A DNA stretch of 64,000 nt from Xanthobacter oligotrophicus (GTDB lineage Bacteria > Pseudomonadota > Alphaproteobacteria > Rhizobiales > Xanthobacteraceae). The translations under genes were made by a program, and so were the position numbers. Where the stretch lies: assembly GCF_008364685.1 (NCBI RefSeq), contig NZ_VTTL01000010.1, positions 186,001 through 250,000 on the forward strand, given 5' to 3'. Below, in pieces: positions 54,331 to 63,264 of this stretch (its first letter is position 1; each line of letters opens with the position of its first letter). The notes under the pieces are model-generated. The model ran no database searches. It was given only the letters and a program-made list of their open reading frames with translations, and was not told where the DNA came from.

Positions 54331-55526
54331 TTGTGAATCTTCGCCAGCGCGCGCTTGGCGAGGTCGCGCACGCTGTCGCCCATCAGCGTCAGCCCGCCGT
54401 CGAGGGCGCGATCCGTCAGCGAACCCACCGGCACGTCCTCCTGCGTATAAAGCGGCATTTCCAGCACCTTGGTCTGGCCGCGGGTGACTTCCAGCCGGCC
54501 CACCTGCGTGCCCTTGGTCACCGGCGCCAGCAACGGCCCGTTATAGACCACGCGGGCGGTGATGCGCTCATTGCCGGCGCGCGGGGTCAGCACGGTCACC
54601 GGCCGTCCTCCCACCAGGCCGACGCTGCCGGCGGCTCCGCCGAACACCTGGGCGCGAGCCACCTCCTGGTCGGCGGCGAAGATCACCCGCTGGCGGAACG
54701 ACTGGAAGCCCCATTCCACCAGCTTCTTGGTCTCCTCGAGCCGCTCCTTCTCGGTCTTGGCCGCCAGCACCACCACGATGAGCCGCTGGCCGTTCTGCAC
54801 CGCCGAGCCGAGGGCATGGTAGCCCACATCCTTCACCCAGCCGATCTGGAGCCCGTCGGCGCCGATGCCCGCATCCAGCAGCACGTTGCGGTTGCGCTGC
54901 TTGATGCGGCTCCACTCGATGTTGGGCCGCGCGAACACCGGATAATAGTCGGGATAGGTGCGGGTGATGTGCTGGGCCAGCACGGACAGGTCGCGGGCGG
55001 TGGAGAACTGGCCCGGATCGGCGAAGCCCGTGGCATTGCGGAAGTCGGAATTGGCCATGCCGATGGCCTTGGCCCGTTCGGTCATCTGCTGGGAAAACTC
55101 GGTCTCGGTGCCACCGACACCCTCGGCCAGAGCGATGGCCGCGTCATTTCCCGAGACCACCAACATGCCGGCGAGAAGCTCGCCCACGGGGGCCGGCTTG
55201 TTCACCTCGGCGAACATGGCCGCCCCGCCCGAGGGGCCGCCGCCGCGGCGCCAGGCGTTGACGCTCACGGTGAACGGCGTGTCGAGGGCGATCTTGCCGG
55301 CCTTGAGCTGGGAGAACACCACGTCCGCGGTCATCACCTTGGCGAGGGTGCCGGGAGCGATGCGGCGGTCGGCATCCTTCTCGAACAGGATGGTTCCGGT
55401 CTCGTAGTCCACCAGGATGGCAGAGGGAGCCTGGGTCTGAAAGCCGTCAGCCGCCCGCGCGCTCGCAGCGCCCGCAAGCGAGGCGAGGGCCGCGAAAAGA
55501 ACGGCGAAGCGCAGCTTCGGTAGCAT
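54327..55526 (-). CDS. DacC-like D-Ala-D-Ala carboxypeptidase homologue with altered active site
   Basis: The 399-residue protein has a signal peptide, the S11 peptidase fold and a C-terminal domain, as in low-molecular-weight penicillin-binding proteins. Two of the three active-site motifs are changed. SxxK reads T60-L-A-K63 (nucleophile serine replaced by threonine), and KTG reads Q227-I228-G229. The middle motif S125-G126-N127 is intact. It is therefore probably a non-catalytic or altered homologue. The operon and location (tmk next) match ordinary dacC genes in this class. A catalytic copy may exist elsewhere. Confidence 0.85.
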   Translation of the reverse strand: MLPKLRFAVLFAALASLAGAASARAADGFQTQAPSAILVDYETGTILFEKDADRRIAPGTLAKVMTADVVFSQLKAGKIALDTPFTVSVNAWRRGGGPSGGAAMFAEVNKPAPVGELLAGMLVVSGNDAAIALAEGVGGTETEFSQQMTERAKAIGMANSDFRNATGFADPGQFSTARDLSVLAQHITRTYPDYYPVFARPNIEWSRIKQRNRNVLLDAGIGADGLQIGWVKDVGYHALGSAVQNGQRLIVVVLAAKTEKERLEETKKLVEWGFQSFRQRVIFAADQEVARAQVFGGAAGSVGLVGGRPVTVLTPRAGNERITARVVYNGPLLAPVTKGTQVGRLEVTRGQTKVLEMPLYTQEDVPVGSLTDRALDGGLTLMGDSVRDLAKRALAKIHK

Positions 55527-55681
55527 GTTGATCCACCTGGCTATCCCGGACCGGCCAAGGCCGCCGCAAACAAGACTCGTCGGACGAGACTCGCCCGCGC
55601 CGCCGGCGGTGCGCCGCGATCATCATCCAAGGTCGGGAGACGGGTAAAGCCCCGCCGCGCACTGGGGCAGGAAAATGCGGC

Positions 55682-56635
55682 TCAGCGCGCGCTTTCGGCG
55701 GGCACGCCGGCAAAGCCCAGGCCGCTGACCGGGGCCGGGCCGGAGGACCAGCCCGAGGCGCTGGCCACAGCCACCGAGCCCGCGTTGGAAGCCGGGCTTC
55801 CGGACGTGCCGAGGTCATAGGGCCGCGACGGCGGCACCGGCGCCTCGGCGCTGGGCGGGGTGGAGGCTGGAACTGCGCGAACCGACGGCACTTCCGGCAC
55901 GAAGGGCCGGGCGGACGCCACCATGACCGGCGAGGTGCCCTTCAGGTCGGCGAAGGTGCCGTCCGTGCGCAGGGTGGAGGCCAGCTTGACGTCGTCGTCC
56001 TCGTCGATGGGCGCGCGGCCCATGTAGTCCACCCGCACCCGGGCCACGCCGAACTTGGCGAAGCCGAGCATGTCGGCGGCGCGATAGGACACGTCGATCA
56101 GCCGGTCGCCCACATAGGGCCCGCGATTGTTCACCCGCACGATGATGGAGCGCTTGTTGGCGAGATTGGTGACGCGCACGTAGGACGGCATGGGCAGCGT
56201 CTTGTGGGCCGCCGAGATGGAGCCCATGTCGAAGATCTCGCCATTGGCGGTCTTTCGCCCATGGAAATCCTTGCCGTACCAGGAGGCGAGGCCCTCGGCG
56301 GTGTAATTGGGGTTTTCCGCCGGCACATAGGTGCGCCCGGCCACCGTATAGGGCTTGCCCACCTTGTAGCCGCCGCCGCCCCGCGGCACCGGATCGCCCT
56401 CAGCCACCACGCGGGGGCTGGCCGAGACGCCGTAGAGCGGGTCGATCTTGCTGCCGAGGGTTTCAACCGAGCCGCAGCCCGCGATGGCAAGGCACCCAAC
56501 CAGCGCCGCCGCCAGCTTCGCCCCCGCACCGCTCCCGGCCCTTGCCGCTGTTGCCGTGCCCGCCGGTGGCGGACAGGACGGATGCAACGCAGCCGGAATT
56601 CGCGGAAGGAAGTGCAACGACGGTCCCCTCTTCAT
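55682..56635 (-). CDS. rlpA: RlpA-like septal ring lytic transglycosylase
   Basis: The 317-residue lipoprotein (lipobox LAIAGC after an unusually long N-region of about 50 residues) has the double-psi beta-barrel with NYTAEGLASWYGKDFHGRKTANGEIFDMGSISAAHKTLPM and RVNNRGPYVGDRLIDVS. RlpA cleaves peptidoglycan strands without stem peptides. No C-terminal SPOR domain is seen; the C-terminus is proline-, serine- and alanine-rich. ATG 56635 is one possibility and the true start could be closer to the lipobox. Confidence 0.85.
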   Translation of the reverse strand: MKRGPSLHFLPRIPAALHPSCPPPAGTATAARAGSGAGAKLAAALVGCLAIAGCGSVETLGSKIDPLYGVSASPRVVAEGDPVPRGGGGYKVGKPYTVAGRTYVPAENPNYTAEGLASWYGKDFHGRKTANGEIFDMGSISAAHKTLPMPSYVRVTNLANKRSIIVRVNNRGPYVGDRLIDVSYRAADMLGFAKFGVARVRVDYMGRAPIDEDDDVKLASTLRTDGTFADLKGTSPVMVASARPFVPEVPSVRAVPASTPPSAEAPVPPSRPYDLGTSGSPASNAGSVAVASASGWSSGPAPVSGLGFAGVPAESAR

Positions 56636-56882
56636 CGATGCCTGGGTCTCCTGCTTGCGCCGAAACCCGGCCGGGATGTCTTCAAGGCGCGCGCCATCCT
56701 TGAGCCGGACAACCGCATTCTCCGCCAAAAGCATGGCTAATGACGGCGAAAATGGGGCGAAGCCGCGGCCATGGTTAATCGAATGCATCTTTCGGGGAGG
56801 CCTCGACGGGTGCCGGCGGCTGGGCTAGATGAAGGCTTCAGCCGGACTCGGGACCGGGCATGGATGCCCCGGATGCATCTTC

Positions 56883-56972
56883 GGAAGGGTGGCCGAGTGG
56901 TTTAAGGCAGCGGTCTTGAAAACCGCCGTGGGTGGAAGCCCACCGTGGGTTCGAATCCCACCCCTTCCGCCA
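56883..56972 (+). tRNA. tRNA-Ser (anticodon TGA)
   Basis: A 90-base class II tRNA with encoded CCA. The acceptor stem is GGAAGGG/CCCTTCC, the anticodon stem is GCGGT/ACCGC with loop CTTGAAA, so the anticodon is TGA at 56917-56919. A long variable arm (GTGGGTGGAAGCCCAC) and T-arm GGTTCGAATCC follow. tRNA-Ser genes are common integration sites. Confidence 0.97.
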
Positions 56973-57256
56973 AAAACTATGTATTATCAATATGTTATGG
57001 GAGTCGGAGTGGCATGTATGCCAAGCCGTCTCAGCGAACAAACCGGCACTATTCGGAGCCCAAATGCGCTGTTCGGGACATAAAGTCCCGAAAAAGTCCC
57101 GAACGGTGTTCCGGACATATTCATATGGTCTTGAATGGCCGTCGGCCTACGGCCTTCGGACCTGTCGACCGAGAGGTAATACCCCGGCCCGACAGCCTCT
57201 TTTCAAGGCGCCGCTGCAGCTGTATTTTCCAAAGATTGCCGTCCACTAACTGCCTG
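56973..57256. repeat. Repeat-dense, lower-GC junction after tRNA-Ser
   Basis: This 284-bp stretch is lower in GC than its surroundings and holds no gene I accept. It contains tandem copies of AAAGTCCCGAA (57082-57092 and 57093-57103), an inverted copy TTCGGGAC (57072-57079) and a near copy TTCCGGAC (57109-57116). The palindrome GGCAT-GT-ATGCC lies at 57011-57022, and GGCC recurs every 7 bp at 57137, 57144 and 57151. It may be an operator/iteron array or the edge of an integrated element. Confidence 0.5.
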
Positions 57257-58687
57257 ATGGCCGGGCCCTGTGGTGGCGTCCATGCCGAGGTCGATCCTTT
57301 CGTGAAAAGTCCGTCCCGGTGGATCGGCTTGCTCGCCAAGCCGGCGATTATTTCCAGTGTCATCGGCTTCCTTTCGTTTTTCGGCGTGGCTGACCAGATT
57401 GCCGGGTTCAGCGCGAATCTCGGCGAGAAGGACAGAATTGTGCGCTGGTCGGCCGTTTTGTCCGGCACCACCCGCGATGCCATTCCGGTGACGCTGATCG
57501 ACATCGATGCCGCGACGATGGCGTTGCTCGGACATCCCCAGCGCGCGCCCCGCGATCTGGTCGCAGGCCTGCTGTCGCTGGCCGCGGCCAAACGGGCGAG
57601 CGGCATCTTCCTCGACATGGACACGTCGCAGCAGGGATCGCCGGCGGGCGATCAGGCCCTGCTCGCCTTCGTCTCGGCCTATCCGGGGAATGCGCCGCCG
57701 CTCGCGCTCGCACGCCGGCTGGGGCCGGTGGATCAGGCCGGCAGCGGCGAGGAAGCCCTCGCGGAACAGCCCTCCATCCTCGATGCCGCGGTGCGCGCGC
57801 ATGCCAACATCCTCTGGGCGACGAGCATCAGCCGCATCGACGAGGATCGCGTTGTCCGGCGATGGGAGTTGAGCCAGACGTTCTGCAAGCCGGATGGCGG
57901 GCGGACCCTTCCGTCGCCGCAGCTCTTCGCTGCCGCGGTGGCAAGCGCACATCCGCGACCCCTGTCTGATATCCAGGCCTTTCTGGCAGCCCGCACCCAG
58001 GCGATCTGTGGTCCGGGCGCGGCCACTGCCCCGGCGGCCCCGCCCTGGCCGCGCAATCCCGACCAACGGGCGGCCATTCCGTTCCTGATCGCCGACGGCC
58101 CCGATCTGGCCGCCCCGCAATTCATCAGGCGCGACGGCAGGAACGTGCTTCTGTTCCGCCGCGTTTCAGCGCGCGCGCTGATGACCTCGACCGGGACGGT
58201 GGTCGCGGCGCGCGCGGTGGCGGATGATCTCTTGCGCGACCGCTTCGTCATCATCGGCGCCAGCCATGCCGAAAGCATGGACGGGCATCTCACGCCGATC
58301 GGCTTCCTTCCCGGGGCGCTGATCGTCGCCAATGCCGTCGCCACGGCTCCAGCCGTGCTTTCGGGGCAGCCTCTCGGCGCGGCCGGCGCGACGCTGATCG
58401 CTCTGGCGCTGTTCGGCGCCCTCATGGCGATCACGTCGCGGCTGCGGGCGCTCGCAGCCAGCGTGGTCGTCGCTGTCGCGGTGCTGGGCTCGCTGATGGC
58501 GCTCGGCCGCATCTTCGCCCCCTCCACTGCCGGCGACATCGTGCTGGCCGCCCTCGGCATGGTTGCCTTCTTGTCGACCCTTGAAGGCCTTTACACGACT
58601 GGCAAGGATTGGCGTGTGCGCGGATGGCGGGCGCTGCTGAAGCCGGAAAAGCCGCGGCCGGCGCAAGGCACGGGGGATGTCGCGTGA
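57257..58687 (+). CDS. CHASE2-domain membrane protein with no output domain
   Basis: The protein of about 476 residues has an N-terminal membrane segment (residues about 30-45), a large extracytoplasmic CHASE2 domain with IPVTLIDIDAATMALLGHP and RASGIFLDMDTSQ, and three C-terminal membrane segments starting near GATLIALALFGALMAITS. CHASE2 senses unknown extracellular signals and is normally fused to cyclases, kinases or CHAT peptidases, but here only a short basic cytoplasmic tail follows. The start is uncertain: ATG 57257 or GTG 57302. It is followed by a FecR-like gene 11 bp later, then the caspase, suggesting a signal-sensing role for them. Confidence 0.78.
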   Translation: MAGPCGGVHAEVDPFVKSPSRWIGLLAKPAIISSVIGFLSFFGVADQIAGFSANLGEKDRIVRWSAVLSGTTRDAIPVTLIDIDAATMALLGHPQRAPRDLVAGLLSLAAAKRASGIFLDMDTSQQGSPAGDQALLAFVSAYPGNAPPLALARRLGPVDQAGSGEEALAEQPSILDAAVRAHANILWATSISRIDEDRVVRRWELSQTFCKPDGGRTLPSPQLFAAAVASAHPRPLSDIQAFLAARTQAICGPGAATAPAAPPWPRNPDQRAAIPFLIADGPDLAAPQFIRRDGRNVLLFRRVSARALMTSTGTVVAARAVADDLLRDRFVIIGASHAESMDGHLTPIGFLPGALIVANAVATAPAVLSGQPLGAAGATLIALALFGALMAITSRLRALAASVVVAVAVLGSLMALGRIFAPSTAGDIVLAALGMVAFLSTLEGLYTTGKDWRVRGWRALLKPEKPRPAQGTGDVA

Positions 58688-58698
58688 GGAGGGTTCCG

Positions 58699-59592
58699 AT
58701 GCTGCTTGCCGGATGGCGCCATGGCGTGCTGATCATGACCTTGGTAACGGCATGCGCTGCGAACCTCATGGCGCACGCCGGGGACGCCGCCACGCGCATG
58801 CCGGCCGGTTACGTCGTCGGGATGGAAATCCCGGACGCCGATCCCGATACGGCGGCCTATGTCCTGCGCGAGGGGCAGGAAGTCTCCGTCCAGATCGGTG
58901 GCGCCCTGTTCGACGGCGACCAGCTGGTGGTGCGCGAAGCAAACGCGGCGGTGACCATCGAGACGGTGAATGATCACCATATGCGCGTGGACGCAGTCCA
59001 CTCGCCGCACCCCATCAAGGGCGAGCTTCCGGCCGGTGGGCGCTTCAGCGCATTCGCGGCCATGATCGGAGAGCTGTTCCGGGGGCGTCCGGAGGCGCGT
59101 ACCGTCAATCTCATCGGGCGCAACGACGACGCCCTGCGGTTGCAGATCGGTCGCACTGTTCCCCAGCGCGTGGTGCCCGGGACACGACTGTGGATCGGCT
59201 GGCAGGGCGGCGTTAAACCCTACACCGTCGAGATCCGCGACCGTGCCGGCGGCGGGGTGCTGGCTGCCACGAGCGCAACCGGGCGCTCGGTGTTCGTGGG
59301 GCTCCCACGAGAGGCATCCGGTCCCCTGGTGCTGGCGGTCAGCGATGCAGCGGGCGCGCAGGTCCAAGTCGACCTCCTCGCAGACCCGACGCCGCCCGCC
59401 GTCCCGGCATGGATCAGCGAAGGCGCGCCGACGCCGGCCTTCGGCCAGGTGGCGACTGCGCTCTGGCTGCTCGACCGCAAGCCCGCGGAATGGGATCTGC
59501 ACGCCGCCGCCATAGCCGCCGAAGCCGGAAACTATGGAGCCGCCGAGGAGTTGCTGCTCCGTCTCGCCGAAGGCAAGAGGCCTTCCCGATGA
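58699..59592 (+). CDS. FecR-like putative lipoprotein
   Basis: The 297-residue product begins with a signal containing L-V-T-A-C (C19), a plausible lipobox. The first domain resembles the FecR beta-sandwich (VLREGQEVSVQIGGALFDGDQLVV ... TIETVNDHHMRV), followed by an Ig-like or beta-rich part and a helical C-terminus with AAIAAEAGNYGAAEELLLRLAEG, which reads like a single TPR-type hairpin. ATG 58699 is preceded by AGGAGG at 58687-58692, a strong ribosome binding site. It overlaps the caspase gene by 4 bp. Surface or periplasmic anchoring is inferred from the lipobox. Confidence 0.7.
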   Translation: MLLAGWRHGVLIMTLVTACAANLMAHAGDAATRMPAGYVVGMEIPDADPDTAAYVLREGQEVSVQIGGALFDGDQLVVREANAAVTIETVNDHHMRVDAVHSPHPIKGELPAGGRFSAFAAMIGELFRGRPEARTVNLIGRNDDALRLQIGRTVPQRVVPGTRLWIGWQGGVKPYTVEIRDRAGGGVLAATSATGRSVFVGLPREASGPLVLAVSDAAGAQVQVDLLADPTPPAVPAWISEGAPTPAFGQVATALWLLDRKPAEWDLHAAAIAAEAGNYGAAEELLLRLAEGKRPSR

Positions 59593-61730
59593 GCGTGCGC
59601 CACGTCCTGCTGGTCACGCTCGCTGCCCTCGGCTGTGCCGTCGCGTCCCCCGCGGCGACCGCCAAAACGCGCGCCCTGCTGGTCGGCGTTTCCGAGTATC
59701 CGGGCTTTGCCGCAGAGAAGCAGCTGAAGGCGCCGGCCAATGATGTGCGCCGCATGCAAGGCGCGCTGAAATCCCGTGGCATCGCGGAAGCGGACCTCGT
59801 CGTGCTGGCCGATGGCGTTGAGGGCACGGCCGGCTCCCCGACGCGCGCGGCCATCCTCGATGGCATGGAACGCCTCGCGCGGGAGGCGGAGAAGGGCGAC
59901 CTCGTCATCTTCTATGCCTCCGGCCATGGCACCCGCCAGCCTTCGCGCACCAGCCTCAAGGTGGACGGCCTCGACCAGGTGTTCCTCCCCCGGGATGCAT
60001 CGCCCCCCGGGGAGGAGGGACCGCGCAACCGGTTCGGCAACGTCATTGCCGGGCCGGATTTCGGAGAACGCCTCGATGCCATCCGCACCCGAGGAGCCGA
60101 TGTCTGGTTCATTCTCGACAGCTGTTTCTCCGGGTCGGCCTCCCGGGCGATCGGCGAAGGCGTCCACGACAAGAAGATCGAGCTGGAGGACATCGGCCTT
60201 GCGGCCTCCACGGCCATGGCGCCCGAGAAGGCAAGCGTGCTCACCGACATGGCGCCGGCCCTGCCGCCCGGCTCCGGCAGGTTGACGGCGTTCTATGCCT
60301 CTCAGCCGAACGAGACGGCACGGGAGGTGGCGCTTCCGCCAGGGGCGCCGATGGACAAGCGCGTCTGGGGCTCGATTTTCACCACGGCCCTGACCGACGT
60401 GCTCAAGCGTGCTCCGTCACTCACCTATCGCCAGCTGATCGTCGAAACCGGCCGTGTCTTGCGCGCCGATGCCGCCTTCCAGGCCAGGCAGACACCGAGC
60501 TTCGAGGGGGACGGCATGGATGGGGCGGTGCCGGGCACGGCCGTTGCCGCCGCCGGCACGACCTGGCGCGTGAGCGCGGGCGTGCTCCACGCCGGGCAGA
60601 TCGAGGGGGTGGAGGCCGGTGCCGTTGTGGCGCTCTACGACAGCGCGGCGCCTGCCGCCGAAAAGCCCACCGGCTACGCGATGGTGGAGGACGTGGAGGC
60701 GACCCGCGCGAGGCTCGCGGCGGTCAAGCCGGGTTGCTTGCCCACGACCACGCGCTGTCCGACGGTGGCAACCTCCCCTATCCTCAAGCAGGCCGCTTAC
60801 GCACGCCTGGCGCGACCAGCGCCGCCGGCGGCGTTCAGCATCTCTCACCCTCGCCCGTGGCCCGGTGCCGGCGCGCCCGACGCGGCAGCTGAGGCGCGCC
60901 TGGGCAAGGGGCTCGAAGCCGCGCTAGCAGGTCCATTGAAGGACCGCGCGCGGTTCGACGACGCTGCCCCCACCCTGGTGGCCTGGATGACAGCGGACGG
61001 GTTCCGCTTCATGCCGGACGGCCTCGACCCTCTTGCGGTGGAGGCCGGGCCGCCGGCGGTTATCCCGCCCGATGCGAACCCGGACACGGCCGCCGCCGCC
61101 ATTGCCCGCGCCGTGCTGCGCGCTCGCCAGCTCTCGCGGCTCCAGGCCCTGGCCTCGGCCACCAGCACCAATGGTGGCCTCGACGTATCAGTCGATGTCC
61201 AACGCTTCGGGTTGGATCCGGCGACGCGGCAATGCGCGTTCAAGGGGACCGCGACGGCGGTCGGCGAGGACGCCCTCGTCAAGCTCTGCGACAAGGTGCA
61301 GATATCGGTCGAAAACAGGAGCACGCGCCCGTTCCTGGCGGCGATCTTCTTCCTCGACGACGGGTGGAACATGATCGCGCGTCGTCCCACCTGCCCCATC
61401 GGGCTCACCGTCTCGGACCGGATGGAGCCCGGCAGGCGGCTGGTGTTCGAGGTGCCCTATCACCCCCGGGCCATCATCGCCGGGCGTGCGCCGACCACCA
61501 CCAACGGGGTCTTCGTCATGGGCGTTCCCTTCGTCGAAGGCGAAACGGACCTGCCCGCGCTGTGTGCCCTGACGGGGTTCAACGATGCGAGTGGTCAGGC
61601 CAGCCGCGGCGACGAGACGGGCGGCCTGGATGACCTGATCGAAGGTTCGACGCGGGGCGGCAGGCTGCCACTCGAAAGCGCCAGCCTGTCACTCGTCTTC
61701 TGGCCCATCAGCCAGCCCGTGAAGCCCTGA
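59589..61730 (+). CDS. Secreted caspase-fold peptidase (peptidase C14 family)
   Basis: The 713-residue protein has a signal peptide (residues 1 to about 25, HVLLVTLAALGCAVASPA) and then a caspase-like domain at about 27-260. The catalytic dyad is intact: H113 in FYASGHGT and C179 in FILDSCFSG. The core opens with RALLVGVSEYPG and LKAPANDVRRMQGAL. The remaining 450 residues include beta-rich parts; the C-terminal region (FLAAIFFLDDGWNMI ... FVMGVPFVEGETDLP) resembles the DUF4384 domain often attached to bacterial caspases. Translation is coupled to the FecR-like gene by ATGA. Export of a caspase-like enzyme is notable; substrates are unknown. Confidence 0.85.
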   Translation: MSVRHVLLVTLAALGCAVASPAATAKTRALLVGVSEYPGFAAEKQLKAPANDVRRMQGALKSRGIAEADLVVLADGVEGTAGSPTRAAILDGMERLAREAEKGDLVIFYASGHGTRQPSRTSLKVDGLDQVFLPRDASPPGEEGPRNRFGNVIAGPDFGERLDAIRTRGADVWFILDSCFSGSASRAIGEGVHDKKIELEDIGLAASTAMAPEKASVLTDMAPALPPGSGRLTAFYASQPNETAREVALPPGAPMDKRVWGSIFTTALTDVLKRAPSLTYRQLIVETGRVLRADAAFQARQTPSFEGDGMDGAVPGTAVAAAGTTWRVSAGVLHAGQIEGVEAGAVVALYDSAAPAAEKPTGYAMVEDVEATRARLAAVKPGCLPTTTRCPTVATSPILKQAAYARLARPAPPAAFSISHPRPWPGAGAPDAAAEARLGKGLEAALAGPLKDRARFDDAAPTLVAWMTADGFRFMPDGLDPLAVEAGPPAVIPPDANPDTAAAAIARAVLRARQLSRLQALASATSTNGGLDVSVDVQRFGLDPATRQCAFKGTATAVGEDALVKLCDKVQISVENRSTRPFLAAIFFLDDGWNMIARRPTCPIGLTVSDRMEPGRRLVFEVPYHPRAIIAGRAPTTTNGVFVMGVPFVEGETDLPALCALTGFNDASGQASRGDETGGLDDLIEGSTRGGRLPLESASLSLVFWPISQPVKP

Positions 61731-61748
61731 AGCTCAGGGCGAACCCGC

Positions 61749-63038
61749 TCAGGGGCGCTTCTGCGGCTTGGCCGGCGTTGCAGGTGCCGGTGTCGGCGGG
61801 GCCGGAGGCGTGGCGATGGTCTTCTTCATCCAGTCCGTATAGAGGGCAAGCCGGGTATAGACGCCGGGCAGTTCGGCATGGCCGCAGCCGATGCCGAAGC
61901 TGACGATGCCAACCTGGACATAGGAGCCGTCAGCCTTCCGGCTGAGGATCGGGCCACCTGAATCGCCCTGGCACGTATCCACCCCGTCCACGGCCGCGCC
62001 CGCGCAGAACATCTGCGGCGTCACCACGCCGCCGATCTGAGGGAGCTGCTGCTCGAGCGCCTTGCGCCCCGCAGGCGACAGGTTGAACACGTAGCTGAGA
62101 TCTTCGATGGCCCTGCGCGCGTCCGGCGAGTTCACCAGCGCCGAGGTGAGCACGCGGTTGCACTTGTTGCGATCCACGGCATTGAGCGTGGATTCCATCA
62201 AGTTGGGCGACGGGCTGCCGCCCTCGGAGGTCGTGCCCCAGCCGATGATGTGCAGCTTGGCCTCGCTCGGAAGCTCTGTGGGTTCGGTGTCCTGCGTGAC
62301 CACCGTGACCTGCTCCACTTTGACATTGCGCCGGGGGGCGCGCTCGAGCTCGACCAGGGCGATGTCGTTGACGTTGGTGCCGGTCACATATTTCGGATGC
62401 GGAATGATGCGCTTGATCGGAATCCAGTCACGCTCGTCGTCCTCGGCGAGGAGGCTGGTGTTGCCCACGTGGACGAACAGGTTCTTGGTGCTGCGCAGTC
62501 CGTCGACCTTGCCGCCCTCACCCTCGACGAAACAATGCGCCGCCGACAGGATCCAGCGCGAGGTCAGAACGGTTCCCCCGCACATGGGCGCGAAACTCGT
62601 GACCTTCCCGTTGGTGTTGATAACGCGGACGATCCCGGCCTGGAACGGATAGCTGCCCGGCGCAGCCTGCTGTCCGCCGACGATCTTTTCGTTGGCGCCT
62701 GTCTTGAGGATCCCGCCCTTCTTGAGCGCGATGCCGGCGGCGGTATAGGGCAGCGCACGCCCATTCTGGGGCGTTCGTGCCGGGTGTCCCGCAGGCAGGT
62801 CGGCGGCGCCGGCCTCGTCCGCAGCCGGCAGCGTGGCGGGGCGTGCACCCGCCGTGGCCGGAGCTTGCTGAAGGTGCAGCTCGTCACCCGGAGCGCTGCC
62901 TGCTTGACTTGAAGCCGGGGCTGGAGCCTGGGCCTGAGCGGCGAGCGAGCCGCCGGAGAGGCAAGCTGCGAGCGCAAAGAACGGGAGTGTCGGCGTGCGG
63001 ACGAGCGGTCGAAGCAACGTGAGCATCATGGGTGGCAC
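61749..63038 (-). CDS. Secreted trypsin-like serine protease (S1) in zymogen form
   Basis: The 429-residue protein has a signal peptide, a proline/alanine-rich propeptide of about 90 residues, then K118 followed by I119-V-G-G, the canonical chymotrypsin-fold activation point. The catalytic triad is H168 (SAAHC), D225 (NDIAL) and S360 (GDSGGP). D354, six residues before S360, corresponds to trypsin Asp189, so cleavage after Lys/Arg is expected. An insertion at about 303-340 lies before the active serine, and the tail is proline-rich. It is convergent with the caspase gene, 18 bp apart. Confidence 0.9.
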   Translation of the reverse strand: MPPMMLTLLRPLVRTPTLPFFALAACLSGGSLAAQAQAPAPASSQAGSAPGDELHLQQAPATAGARPATLPAADEAGAADLPAGHPARTPQNGRALPYTAAGIALKKGGILKTGANEKIVGGQQAAPGSYPFQAGIVRVINTNGKVTSFAPMCGGTVLTSRWILSAAHCFVEGEGGKVDGLRSTKNLFVHVGNTSLLAEDDERDWIPIKRIIPHPKYVTGTNVNDIALVELERAPRRNVKVEQVTVVTQDTEPTELPSEAKLHIIGWGTTSEGGSPSPNLMESTLNAVDRNKCNRVLTSALVNSPDARRAIEDLSYVFNLSPAGRKALEQQLPQIGGVVTPQMFCAGAAVDGVDTCQGDSGGPILSRKADGSYVQVGIVSFGIGCGHAELPGVYTRLALYTDWMKKTIATPPAPPTPAPATPAKPQKRP

Positions 63039-63264
63039 TCTGTGACGACGGAGGGACTTTCCGGGACAATGCGCCGGGGCGCGCGCCCGCGCGGCTTTGC
63101 AGTGTCACCTTGTGAAATGAGGATGGTGCGGCCGTTTGCGGCGGCGTCGCCAAGGGCTTTTCAGCCTGCGCTAGCCACGATGATGAAGGCAGGTCTCATT
63201 CTTTTTCCCCCAACTCGCGTTGTCGCGAGAATGTCAGATATTTACGGAAGGTCAAACGGCACCA
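63039..63264 (-). other. Intergenic region between the TPR-like and trypsin-like genes
   Basis: The 226 bp contain a perfect hairpin CTCGCG-TTGT-CGCGAG (63214-63229), 36 bp after the stop of the TPR-like gene on the minus strand. No T-run follows on that strand, so it is a weak terminator at best. The trypsin-like gene probably has its own promoter here. Confidence 0.4.

Noticed and set aside
63214..63229. Rho-independent terminator after the TPR-like gene
   Set aside because: The 6-bp stem is perfect but no T-run follows on the minus strand.
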